From Sordaria brevicollis (taxonomy: Eukaryota > Ascomycota > Sordariomycetes > Sordariales > Sordariaceae): a DNA stretch of 64,000 nt. The position numbers were made by a program, and so were the translations under genes. Positions 22,950-35,330 of this stretch are shown one piece after another. How positions within the stretch are numbered: the stretch's first letter is position 1; each line of letters starts with the position of its first letter. The notes under the pieces were generated by a model, which saw only the letters and a program-made list of their open reading frames with translations, was not told where the DNA came from and searched no databases. The stretch covers positions 992,001 to 1,056,000 of the forward strand of contig JAUTDP010000007.1 in NCBI GenBank assembly GCA_033439795.1, in the 5' to 3' direction.

Positions 22950-25900
22950 GGTCGAGAGTAAAGCTATTTATACATTTCCTATTCCTTTTAATTAATCTAC
23001 CGTTGCTTTTCCTATTGTAATACCCAAATATTTATCCAAATCCTCTATTTCTAAAGTCTTTTTATTATTACCTATTATAACCGGGCGTAGTAGTTTTATA
23101 GATATCTTTAATAATTCTCTAAATTTCCTATACTTTAATACTCTAAATACCTTCGTTAGTCTATTTATAGGTATCTCCTTTATTTTTAAGTAATTAATTT
23201 TGAAGGTCTCCTTTTCGATAATCTCCTTTCGAAATTAATATCGATAAATATCGATATGCTTTATTTTAGTAATAAAGGTGGGAATCTCCTTAATAAGTAT
23301 TCTAATAATTTATTAATTATTATATTTTATAATAGGGATAGGGTCGTTAAGTAATTTTATACTTAGAGCCTTAATAAATTGGTTAATAAATAATATTTCC
23401 TTAATAACTTTTTTAATAATATAAAATTCTATTTTTATTATTAATATCGCGATAGCGGTTTATTTAGTAGTATCCTAATAAATAAGTCTATTGTATAATT
23501 TAATTGTAAATCCTTGAAAGCTTTTACGGTTTATTTTATTATTGGTAAACGAGGCGTTTAAAATTACTTCGAATCGGTTATTATTTTTATAATATAAGTA
23601 TTAATCTTTAATTGTATAAAGGTAATAAATAACCTTCTCATTAGTATTATAATATTTTAAATTAGGATTGTAATTAAAACGAATTAATCGATTAATTAAA
23701 AAAGCTATATTTAATTGTATATTAATAGCGGTATATAATATAAAGCCTATATTAATTTAGTAGTTTTTAATTTTAATATAATTAATTAGTCTATCGAAGG
23801 GTAATAATTTTTATTATTTTATTAGTACTATAGTAAATTTATAAATCGATTTTAATAATTTACTAATCTTTTTAATATAAGTTTTTTAAGATAGTTAGAT
23901 TTTTCCTACTTTACGGTTATAGATAATTTTAATACCTAAGAATTATTATAATTCTTTATTACCGGTTAATTAGTATTTTAATTATAATAAGTTAATATAT
24001 TCTTTAATTTAGTCCTCGCATTCTTTTAAGTAAGCGAAAACGATGTTATTAACGTAATATAATATAAATATTCTCTCCTTCTTTATAATGTATAAATTTT
24101 TAAGAATGGCTTTAAATCTTATACCTTTAAACGTTCCGCTCAATTCCCTTTACTATAATAAAGGGGTTCGTTGGAAGTTATAGAGCGCTTTTAGTAATTT
24201 GAGAATTTTTCTTTTTACCCGATATTTTAGTAGTATATATATATAAATTTTTTTATCGATTATAGCGTTTACGAAGGCGTTTATTGTATTTTATTAAATA
24301 AGTTTTATATTAAAACGAATTATTAATACGACGATAGTTCGGAAGGACCTTTTTGCTAAGGTAGAGGTATAAATATTAATACTTATTTTACGTTATTAAT
24401 TTCCTCGGATTATTAATTTAGCCTTAATTTTATTTAAGGTATTATTTTTATTAAATTTATAAATATATACTTATATATAATTAAAGATCTATTTCCTTTT
24501 AGTATAAAGGATATTTTAGTCGATTTTAATTTAAGTTCTTATATCCTTATAGCTATTAAGGTAGGTTCGTTCTACTTTATGAAACTTTTTGTTAAAAAAG
24601 TAATTCTCGAGGTTATAATAATTCTTTAATACTTTTAGGAGGTTACGGTAATATAGATTATTTAATTTATTATATTTAATTAATAACCGTTATACTTCTA
24701 CTTTTATAACCGTTTTAATAATTATTTTTATTATTAATTGTAATAATTTTTTTATTAAGAAAATATTCTCCTATAATTTTAATTTTCGAAAGTATTTATC
24801 GATTACTTAATTTAATATAACGCCCGTATATAAGGTTGCTATATACGAAGGAGGGGTATTTAACGGCGTTGGGTATAAATTTATAATAAAGTCGATAATT
24901 ATTTTATCCGGCCTTATAATTTCGTAGATATCCCCGGCCTTAGTTTTTTAGGCGGTTTTTTACTAGGAATTTGGGGTTTCCTCTTCGAATATCGTATTTA
25001 AAAAAGGTTCGACTTCGGTATTTTCTAAGTGGGGATTCGTTGGCACCCTTTAATTTGGGTCTTATTTATTTATTTTATTTAATTTTTTAGCGAATTCTTC
25101 GGTAATTATTGTTTTTAAAATTATTAAATCCTCTTTAATATTAATTTTATCGGGGGAAAATTTAATGCGTTCGTTAAATATTACGTTGTATATTTATATA
25201 ATTTATTTTGTAATAGGGTTTTATATATAGTATATTGAGGAAGCGTTATATTCGATTAAATAACCGATTTACGTTCTAAGGAAATATTTTTAGCGACGTT
25301 TCTCTTTTTTTTATACTGTATTAATTATAGAATATATTTTATACTTATATATTCGAAGGTAATTGATATTTAATTATTATAATTTTTATTAATTATATTA
25401 TTAAGTAATATAAGTATAAAAGCGTTCGTATAAGGATTTTTAATTATAGAAGTATTAAAGTAACTGGTTTAATAAATAAATTATTGCGTATATAATTTTT
25501 AGCTATAAATCGATTGGAAATTTTAAATTATTTTTTATAATATTATATCGTTACTTTATTATACCCTTTGAGTATTTTATTTTATTATTTTATTTTTGGG
25601 TATTAGGAATAGAAAATTTAAATAATATACTTCTTATTCCGAATTTGGTTAATATTTTTCTTCGGTTGAATTTATTATTATATTTGAAGGCTTTAACCTT
25701 AACGTTATATCGATATATTAATATATTTATATAATTATATAAAATTGAGGTAATATTAATAAATATTTAGTTCGAAAAGTAGTAATTCTATATATATTTA
25801 AATTATCGGTAGATAATAAATATAAAGTATTAGTATCCGTTAATACCTTTATCGAATTCGAAGAAATTTATTATAAAGCATTACCCTAATTTATATTTAC

Positions 25901-27950
25901 GGTTTCGAAGGATTCGCTATATTTAACGTCGTATCTTTATTATAATATAGGTATTATATTCGACTATCGGTATCCCTTTTAAAGGTATTATAAAGGGGAA
26001 ATTGTTTAAAGGCTCTTTAATTGAAGTAGAATTTATTGCGACTATATTATCCGTATCTTTCTTCTTAATTAAAATACTTCGTAATTATACCCTATCGACG
26101 TTTTATAAATATTCGAATACTTAGGGACTAAAGTAATTAAATCGGTAGTATTATATTTTAATAGTTTAAATCGACGGTTTCTTCGTATAGGAATTAATTT
26201 AATATCGCCGCGCTATAAATATTAATTTAGTAAATAATATAAATAAGTATTTTAAGACCGTTTAATTAAAGATAATATTTAAAGAATAGAAGAATAATTT
26301 ATTAATTTTCTTTAAATAATTATTTAAAAATCGATAATTTTAATAAAAATTTTACTTTCGTAGTAGGAAGAGGGAAACGAAATTAATAGCGAAATTAGGG
26401 CAAAACGTAACCTCTTTTAACCGTAATTTTAAATTACCTTTCTTACTTTTAATAATAACGTTAACTTCCTTAAAATTTTAAATCTTAATATAGGAATTAC
26501 CTACCTATAAGTAATTATCTAAATCGGTATAACGAAAGTAATAAAAACGAATAATTTTATTAAATATATAAAAAAAGCTTCCCGAATTTAGAATAATTGA
26601 ATTTTTGAGGGGATATTTTTTTCGTTTATTTCCGTTATTAATTTAGAAAGTTACCCTATACTCTTCCTTAGGGAGTTATATAAATTTAAATTTTATTATC
26701 TTAGTAGCTTTCTCCTTAATAGCTTTAATTTTTTTAATTAAATTAATATCCTTCGCGATATTAATTTTAATAGTTCGTATAGTAGAGGGATATAATTTAA
26801 AAGCTTTAAATTTAACGTTTAGATTTACGTATTAATATTCTTTAAAAAAGTAAAATCCTTTTTTATATACTTTATATATAGGGAGATTTTTACTTTTACC
26901 CTTCTTATTTTTCGAATTTTATTTTTTACGCGTATTTTCGGAATTATCCGACGCTTATTTTCGTTTACTTACGTTACCCTTAGGCTTCTTATTTTTATTT
27001 TATTAATAAATGTCCTTATTATTAGCTTTTTGGTAATTATTAATTTTATTATCGTTATTAATATAATAATAAATTTAATTATCGATTTCGATAATAAACG
27101 CCCTACGATTATTTCTACCCGCGGGGGTTATAATATTATAGCGATTATTTATACCCTATTTCTTAAAATCTTCGTATATTTTTATATATTTTAAAATATT
27201 ATTTTCTATTTTATTATTAAATTTTTATATCGTATCGGCGTAATTAAGTTGAATAATTTTAATAATAGCGTAAAAATTATTATATTAGGATATAGCGTTT
27301 ATATATTCCTTAATTCCTTTAATAATACCGTTATTTATAATTATAATTTAATTTTAGAATTAAATATTAAAATTAATCGGTTCTTTTCGAAGGATTACAA
27401 TATTATTGGTATAAATTTTACGAATATTAATAAATTTATTAATAATATTATATTGGGTTCTTTATTTAAGGAGGTTATATTAAATTTGAGTATTTTATTC
27501 TTCCTTTATAGCCGAGCTTTAAAATCCGTAATTAATTAAAAATTTTATTTAAATTTTTACAGCCTTATCCCCAATTTCGAATTTTAGCCAATCCTTCTTC
27601 TTATCGGGGTAGGTAGCCTTAATATTGTAATAGAATTAAAAATTGCCTAAGTCTTCTTCGGTAAGGATCCTATTAATTAGGATATCGTTTCGATAATAGT
27701 AAGGAATTTCGATAATTTTTCTAACTTTATTTGTCGTAGTACGAAAGAGACTAGTTTTAAGAAGATGTAATTCTTTATTAATTATTTCGATACGGAGTTT
27801 AATAATTAGTTTAAGAAGGAAATTGCCGGGTTTAGGGTAGAAAGGTTCGTAGGGTACGTCGATTTTACTTAGGAGCTAAGTTTTAATAATATTAAAATTA
27901 TATTTAGTCTATAGTATCTCCTCTTAGCGGACCTAATCGTCGCTATCGGT
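22950..27950 (-). pseudogene. Copia gag-pol, RIP-broken
   Basis: Both Asp residues of the YVDD active site are now Asn (24050-24045, aat aac), each explicable by a G-to-A change. After it follow coding-like residues of a Copia RT. The K-H-I-D-I block with R-Y/H and L-T-K further on (23270-23130) matches the RNase H end of Copia. Many in-frame stops are present. Confidence 0.8.
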
Positions 27951-28075
27951 AAGGAAGGGGTTATTATTAGTTATTTTATTAATTTGCTTTAAAGAAGATA
28001 TTATAATAGTAATAGTAATAGTAATATTATTATTATTATCGGTATTAATAGTAATAAGTATATTAGATTGTTAAT

Positions 28076-28269
28076 TATTAGATTATATAGGGGAATTAAT
28101 TAATTTTATATATTTATGTATAATTGTGGAGAATAGGATTCTGGAGTTTTGGTCGGGGGAGTTGGGGGTATCCCTTATTTGCTAAGACCTTCTGGGTGGC
28201 TGGTAGTGCTGACCAGCTGTATACTGGTCTATACTGTTTTGGCCCAGAATACTACCCTGGAATCTGACA
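28076..28269 (-). repeat. Right LTR of the Copia element (its 5' LTR)
   Basis: The LTR is 194 bp. Its inner about 50 bp are RIP-mutated (tattagattatata), while the outer about 140 bp are largely intact and end ctgaca. Confidence 0.9.
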
Positions 28270-30660
28270 GCTTCCGTGTCCCTCCCTTGACAGGGGTCCG
28301 TATGTAGCAAGGAGCGGTGCCAGATACATACATTTTCGGATTTCGCACTGCCAAACATGTTGCTGTTAGTTGAAGATTGATTTGTGCATGTTGGAAGGGA
28401 GGGCGGACTAGAATGCTCATCCAACATGTTCCGTGCCTTCGCCCCCAACAGCGGGATGGTAGGTTGATCATGTATCCTACCCACCCTCACCACTTACACA
28501 CACCATACATCATCTAGTTCTACACCGTAGTTTATGGCATGCATGGTAACTACCCTGGATGTCAGATCTGGGATACAAACTTGGCTTACATGGCTTGCCT
28601 GGCTTGCATACATGTGTAGCGGGAAGGGCCAAAAAAATCCATAATAATATCATAAATCCCGGTATTCTTCTCAGCCTCCATCCCTGGGATCCTAAGGCTT
28701 GTTGAACCTCCCTCCCTTTCCCTGATCTTGACCTTGGCAAAAAGTATGCAACTGATGACCGCGCCCAACGCCAGTCATGTGCCAACCACGGGACGTAGAT
28801 TGGAGTCGATATTCAAGATAGATAGCAGCATCTTGGAAAAAACCTTGTTAGCCCGCTCCCCGGATCTGGATGTAACACCTTGCTCTGATGAAAGAAACCC
28901 GCAACGCCATCAGGTCCCTTTAGCGGCAGGTCACCAAGTACCTGCTCATGCCGTTTCCGGGAGTTGCCGGTACATTCCAGTCGAACACCTTTTGGACCCT
29001 ATACCGTGCAAACAAGCCGCCCTCTCTTCGGTGAAAACTCCCAAATTCTCCCACCAGCCGCACTTGCGAGCGTACTGTAGCATGTAAAAGCCGCACCGTA
29101 CTTGAGCCCGCTTTTCACCACTGTATGCCACTTTCTTACTTGGGGCGTCCTCAGGTCCTCAGAACATACAGCCCCCCCGGAGATGGTTGCGGCGTTCGTT
29201 CACCGGCTGGGTGCTCGAACCGGTGGAGCAGAACCAAACAGTCGATGGCCAGGGACCCCAGATAGACTGTAGAATCTAGAGCCTCACTGGCACGAGAAGG
29301 GTCCTCTTCCCATCTGCCACCCCATCCCTCCCCTAGGAAATGGTTTTTTGCTGCCGGTTCATACTAACCCCTACAGCTTGTCTGCTCCCCGGAATCCGGG
29401 ACAGGCCAAGAACAGTTGGTCGAGGCTCTGCAATCCCTGTGATGCAACGGCTCATTGCCTCTGTAAATAGACATGACCATGGATAAGTTTCCTAGGTGTC
29501 TACCGCTTTTCCCATTTAGATTCCTTCCCTGGACACGGGTACGTCAGGTTTGCCAGGTCTCCGTGAGGGCAACTCGCTCCCGCACGGCAGCCCACTCCCC
29601 CTTGACCTCCCCTACCCTCCCCCATGATGTTGCCCGTGCTTGCCCGGCTCAGAGAGAGAGTTCCCTGGACTTCGCCCAGGTGGCTCTTCCGAAAGCAGCG
29701 TCCTCCTGGATGCGGCAAGAGTATGGGATCGTAGACCAACCGAACCTCCAGCGAACAATGTCTAATAAAGAAATCATGAATAAATACATGCTCTTGGTCG
29801 CCCCGCCTTTCTTTCTTTCCTCGTGTGTGCCTCATCAAGAGAAGTGTTGCTCTGTCCCAAAGCCAACAAAGGTGGTCTCTCCTCGCACCCCCTTTTTCCT
29901 TTTCCTTCCCATCATTCAGAGCGCGGGAGACACAGATCACAGCCGGTCAACAAGCATCTAGCCAGTTATCGCCCATATACGCAACGCCAGCGACCTGTGT
30001 GTCTGTCCTGCGGCCGAGCTCTCACAAACAAAGAAAAGAGGATAGGTACCGCAATCTCCTCCAGCACACAACGCGAACCAGCTCAAGAGACACCATCCCA
30101 GACCCATACTTGCATCTGCATATCCTGCAAGACCGGCTAGAGATCCCGGAGTGGTTGGAAACTGGCGGTAAAGGTGTTCGAACAGAACGGACGCACGATA
30201 CCTCGACATCTCCCATTCTACCAACCTTTCCAAAGGCCAAATCGGCATCCAAGAAGCCCGACATTTTCTTCCACTTGAGAGAAGGGGATTCCGATTGGGA
30301 AAAAAATAAACAGGGCCTGTTTGTAAAGAGACAGAGAAGAGACAGATAGGAAAGGCATCTCATCCTTGCCAGGAAACGAACAGTTGCAACAACTCTTCGC
30401 TTTGCCCCATGTTCAAAGCCCGAAACAGCTCGATATATATCACTCCTGTTCCGGTACCAGTAACCGGATCACTTCCTTTTTGGCCATCCACTCCACGAGT
30501 TATCCACTAGGACAACAACGACAACGAGCCTTGATAATAACAACAAGAGCAAGCTGGTCTCAGATAGTCCCCATTGCTTCCAGAAGACCAAGAAGGAGAG
30601 AAGACATCGACGACATAATTTGGCACCCAGACGAGTAACCAAACGACGACAACCATCGCA
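28270..30660. other. Long upstream region of the HMG-box gene
   Basis: This 2.4-kb normal-composition stretch begins with the right target duplication of the Copia element. Frames of 162 and 174 codons at 29473-29961 and 29825-30349 overlap in different frames and have no recognisable domains. The CA- and CT-rich composition before 30661 fits a long 5' leader with upstream ORFs, as regulatory genes of this class often have. Confidence 0.55.
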
Positions 30661-32841
30661 ATGGATAGACACACACCACCATCACCTGCCCCTTCTGGGA
30701 TAAGTCTTCACCATGACTATGTCCAGCAACACCACCAAATGACCTTTCCCTCACAATTACTGGAAAACATGGCGACAGTGCCCTTCCAGACACACTCGCA
30801 ACCAGCGACGAGATATGGGACACCGGTTCCCCATCCTCTATCCCACTCTCAGAGTTTTGATACCGGGCTTCAACAACAGTATCAACGTGCCATCAGTGTC
30901 CAACCTGTAAGACAGCACACCACATTCAGTTCCCTCCCCATGGATGTTCTCGAAGCCATGAACGTGATATGCTGACACGGAATGGAAAATCCAGCAATAT
31001 CACAGCCAGTTGTACGGGCAAGACAGCAGTCCATATGGCCCCATCCCTGAGGTATGTCCGTCGAACTCTCTCTTTCCCGATCTGGCTTGAATTTGGGTTG
31101 TAAGAGGTCAGTTTCGGATGCTAACGTGGGTACCGCACCCCCTTTTCAGCCCTACAGCACTCCTGCGACGTCTCCACCAACACCGGCACGACATGCCGAG
31201 CTTATGAACAGCAACCACCGAAACTCTCCTCTCAGGAACCTGACGCGGAGCTCCAAAATCGAGAAGAAGCCGCCAAGGAAAAAGAAGTCGTCGACGGATT
31301 CCAAGAAGCTCGAGGGCAAGGTAGCAGCACTGCTTCTCGACAAGCCACTAAGCCAGCAGAAGGTTCCCGATGATTTGGTGCTGACCAACATGGAGGAATA
31401 CGTGAACCGGGGGAAGGAGGTGCGACAACGGGAAGTCGAGAGCGGCAAGAACCCGGGCAAAGTCAAGCGGCCGATGAACGCCTTTATGCTGTACCGCAAG
31501 ACGTACCAGGGCGTGGCCAAGGGCTGGGCGGACGAGCACAACCACCAGGTGGTGTCGCGGGTGTGCGGCATGAGCTGGCCGATGGAGCCGGAGCAGGTGC
31601 GGGAACAGTTTAAGGCGTGGGCGGAGAAGGAGCGCGAGAACCACCAGTTGGCGTTCCCCGACTACAAGTTCACGCCCACCAAGCCGTCCAAGGCGCCCAA
31701 GTACAAGGACGGCAACGAAAGCGACTGCTCAGATCCCGACTGGGACCCGACCGGAAGCAGTCTCAGGTCGGCACGAGCCCTGACGCGCGCTCGTTCGCTG
31801 ACCAGGGCGTCCAGCGACGACTTTGATGACCATCCGCAGTACATCATGGGCCGTATGACCTATCCCCCATATGGCTACTCATCGGGTGGCTATAACTCGA
31901 TGGCTGCCCTTAGCGGACATCGGTCGGGCTTTGAGTATTCCAACCCGGGCAAGGCCATGCCGGCGCCGTATGAGCATCATAGCGGAGCGCTGCGGGACGG
32001 ATCATACTATGAGGCGCAGGTGCACACGCCGCCGTCGAGACATCTCCATCATGGCATGTCGGTTGAGGATGTTGTGATGCGTAGGACGCCATCGCCGACC
32101 ATGGCCTACTCTAGTGGTCATAGCCATGGGCTCTCAATGTCCAAGGTTGAGGCGCACAACCTCAGTCAGTACAGCCAGCCCATGTTTACCGATCACTTCA
32201 CGGGCAGTCCGGCGTCGTATGACCTCCCAACTCAACAGTCACAACTGATGAAGGAGGAACAACACCACTACGACCACCACCACGAGCAAAAGTACGACCC
32301 GCATCTGGAGCAAAAGTACCACCACCATAGCCATGACTCGCAGCACGAGCAAAAGTACGAAGTTCACCACCATGAGCCCAAGTACCATTTGCTTGACGAG
32401 GCACCGCGATCGAGCATCGATCCCTCACTAGAGAATGTGTACTCGACCTCGGCCGGAGCAGGCATTCACAGCATGATTGGCAATGACGGCGGCGGCGGCG
32501 GCGGTAGTGGTGACAACAACAAAAACAACATCATGACGCAAGTGACGGCCTCATCGACGCAGAGCGCATGGCAGCCCAATGCATCAGGCTCATCTGGGGG
32601 AGCAGGGCCCATGGCGTCAGGGGCCGATAGCGACAACGGAAGCAGCAGCCAGTTTGTCGACAGCTTCGGGATGTACGAGGACGAACACATGCGGGTGCTG
32701 AGCGAGGGTAACTGGCATGTGGAAAGCGTGGACCCTCCGCTTCCGGACGGCAGCCACTTTGACACGAGCTGGATGATGGACCAGCCCACTGTCGCCGACA
32801 CAGTGACAGTGAAGGCGGAGCTGGTCGGCCATACGCCCTGA
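30661..32841 (+). CDS. fmf-1: HMG-box transcription factor, FMF-1/Ste11-like
   Basis: The 664-residue model has exons 30661-30906, 30995-31051 and 31150-32841. The first intron has donor GTAAGA, branch GCTGAC and acceptor CCAG. The HMG box is at about residues 205-275 (K-R-P-M-N-A-F-M-L-Y-R ... S-x-x-W), a sequence-specific MAT/Ste11-type box. Downstream are Ser/Arg-rich regions, a His-rich segment with four E-Q/P-K-Y repeats (about 473-518), a Gly run and an acidic C-terminus. Neurospora FMF-1 and its Podospora and fission-yeast (Ste11) relatives control mating and sexual development. The box and length support this, but orthology was not tested. Transposons end about 2.4 kb upstream. Confidence 0.78.
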
Positions 32842-34184
32842 ATTACGACTGGAGGTTCGGAGATCAACTGACCGACCACCGTCGTCGTCACGGGTACGGT
32901 AACCACCTAGATGGAAACCCCATGTCAGTTGATTGTTTTTAGATGATGGCACTATCTTGGGATGCAGGGCATTGCCACAATGGCGTGGTCAAGGGAGGGC
33001 GAACAAGTCCATTTTCCCTTTTCTCAGTCTTTTTCTTTTCTGGGAATCGGAGTTACGGAACTAAACCAGGTTGCAAAGGTCAGGAGTCAAGGAACTGGAA
33101 TGAGAACAACGGACAAGATCAAGGATGAAATCATTTCATGGGTACAGGACACGGGAAACGGGGTTAGGGATTTTGGAATTTCGGGAATTTGGATATTGGG
33201 AATTGGGAACAGGCATGGGATTGAATCATTGGAAGATGGGTTGAGAGAAAGATACCTTGGATACCACAACCACCACCACTACACCCTTTTTGGATAGAAG
33301 AACCTTGTATGTTTACCACATGGCGCAAACACACCATTGTATTTTTGAAGGCTTTGAGGCTTGCCTGGCTTGTTGTGTCCTCGGGACCGAAAGTGTACCG
33401 GGCTTTTCTTGATCTGGGGTGTCTGATTGTACTAGTAGACTCGTAGCTGAATTGTAGACAAATCTCGCCGTCGAGAGTTCGAGCAGCAAACAATGTACAC
33501 CAGGTAAAAGGCATGTACTGTATGTCGTGCACACCAGCTTAAACATGTTCATCTGTAGGTTTTCCCGTCCAGCTGTCGTCTAAGCCGTCGCGGTGCCTTG
33601 CATCCAAATCCATCCTGGGTCCTCATGATTAGCCAATTCATCATGAAGTAAACAAATAAAAATAAAGCGGTGGAGGTGGCTGTGATGCTAAAAGTAAGCG
33701 GGAGTTCCCGCATGTGAGGTGGGTGGGTGACGAGGACGATGAGCACGGCGGCCGTGACGTTTCCGGCATGCCCTGCGGTTGTAAAGATCAAGGGTTGTGA
33801 ATTGGGAGTTGAAGTCATCCTCTCCCTGCGAATCCAAGGGAGCCGCAATTGGCACCCTAGCACTGGCTGACGTGCAATGTGACCCCATAGCCCCGCTTCG
33901 TCCACCGAGCTTCGTATGAGCATAACATGAGCTTTTACCCCTTTAATCGCAAGCCCTTTGCACACTCGAGCGAGTAGTTATGCAATCAACCGAATAATGT
34001 AATTGCCAAGCTACCAGCTACACACGGTGCTTGGTAGCTTTGGACGTCAACGTCCACCACTTCCTGACATTGACATCCATCATCATCAACATTCCAGACA
34101 CCTCGTACGGCCATAGCGACTACACCCGTCCAGCCCCATTTTACGCCTCTTACGCCCTGATTGTATACCGAACAAGGTCAAGCC
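32842..34184. other. Intergenic region between the HMG gene and EMC5
   Basis: This holds the 3' UTR of the HMG gene and the EMC5 leader. A 138-codon minus frame at 33549-33965 has one hydrophobic run but no other support, so I do not call it a gene. Confidence 0.6.
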
Positions 34185-34723
34185 ATGACGTGGATATCCA
34201 AAACTATCACCGTCTTTGGCGGTCTTCTCCTCGCCCATGCGTAAGTGTCAATCGCGTCGGACCCCTGTCTCCTACATGGGATGCTTTACCATACCATACT
34301 CTATCTACCTGTTCGCGTTGTTCTGACGATTTCGTGCAATCTAGATGCTACTCGGCCCAAGAGCACGCAGCACTGCAGTCCTTCAAGGCGGCGGCCACGA
34401 GCACACTCACCTCGTCCACTCCGGCCGCATCGTCGCTACCGGTGGACATTGCCATCGAAACCATCGTCGCGACTCTGATTACCGTGCTTGGTCTGGTGCT
34501 GGGAACACGCCCGCTTCGGCCGATTCAATGGCGCGTCTGGGCCGGCAAGATTGAGCGGGAAGGCGAGGAGGGTTTCTTGGGCAACAACGGAGAGGTGGAA
34601 AAGGACTATATGGGCAACCCCTTCAGCTATCTCGAGTCCAGGCCCAGCTTTGTCGACATTCGAAAGCAGCGCAAAGAGTTTTCCCAATGGGTCAAGAACG
34701 GAGGCAGCCAAGGGAAGAACTGA
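34185..34723 (+). CDS. emc5: ER membrane protein complex subunit 5 (MMgT family)
   Basis: The 144-residue protein is encoded by exons 34185-34240 and 34345-34723, with donor GTAAGT and acceptor CTAG, split in an Ala codon. A hydrophobic N-terminal segment (about 5-22) and a second one (about 50-75, I-A-T-L-I-T-V-L-G-L-V-L-G) are separated by a short Ser/Thr loop. After them comes the family motif R-P-I-x-W and a soluble tail with N-P-F...L-E-x-R-P-x-F-x-D-I-R. EMC5 is a core subunit of the ER insertase that places tail-anchored and multi-pass proteins. The family was first described as a magnesium transporter. Length is normal. It lies head-to-tail before MSH5. Confidence 0.9.
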
Positions 34724-35330
34724 AGAGACTGCAGCGGTAGTAGGTCCACAGGACGGGGATTCACCAGGAGCCTCCTTATGCTGAGTTGGTGTAGTCAACG
34801 AATTATACATACCTTAGTTTCGGTTCAGACTGAGGAGGGTATTGTTCTCTAAGTGGAAGCAAAAGGTATCACCTCTACGCGTGCTCGACAAGTATGATGA
34901 TAGCGGGGTGGGGTGGATGTCTCTTGTCCTGCTCCGGGCCGCGGCAGCTTCGAGCGCTCCTTCCCGGATTGTCGGTTGGAGGTACACCGCGGGAGGGGTA
35001 GGATAGGATAGTTCCTGCCTCGTGCCTGGACCGCACTTGCCGTGTGGTATCAGAGGCACACATGGAGGGGTCGACCGCTCATGGTATTCAGTTCAACTCA
35101 GAAAATTTTCTTGCCGAGAGAACTGGACGCGACCTCTCACACTTCAACTTCGATCTGTCTTCGGGTGACGGTTGTATTTTTGTTTCTACAGGTGCTAACG
35201 ATCCCAGTTCTTCTTCAGCACTTGTTACCATCGTCTGGTATCCTGTTTGAATTTATACAACTTCCTTCTCACATCCCCGCCTCCTCTCCCGATATTACCA
35301 GTGTGGGTGTGATGGATCAGCCTCCCAACC
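34724..35330. other. Intergenic region between EMC5 and MSH5
   Basis: No gene-like frame is present. It probably contains the MSH5 promoter and leader. Confidence 0.6.

Larger units (their letters stand above)
22717..28269 (-). mobile_element. Ty1/Copia LTR retrotransposon on the minus strand, RIP-degraded
   Basis: Two 194-bp direct LTRs (22717-22910 and 28076-28269) have ends TGTCA and TGACA and are bordered by gcttc on both sides. The interior reads on the minus strand. The RT box Y-V-N-N (from YVDD) is at 24056-24045, and an RNase H block K-H-I-D-I lies near 23270-23250, close to the left LTR. RT and RNase H at the pol end fit the Copia order. A purine-rich minus-strand tract (about 22911-22921) adjoins the left LTR as a polypurine tract would. 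Gag and integrase should lie at about 25-28 kb but are too damaged to delimit. Confidence 0.92.

Noticed and set aside
27249..27539. 96-codon plus frame rich in Ile and Asn
   Set aside because: It is opposite the Copia coding strand in RIP-mutated DNA. Its composition is the product of AT bias.
28182..28493. 103-codon and 80-codon minus frames
   Set aside because: They start in or next to the Copia LTR and overlap in different frames, with no family features.
29473..30349. Plus frames of 162 and 174 codons
   Set aside because: They overlap out of frame, look like low-complexity leader, and have no splice or domain support. They may be upstream ORFs of the HMG gene.
33549..33965. 138-codon minus frame with a hydrophobic run
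   Set aside because: A single hydrophobic run is weak evidence and nothing else supports a gene.
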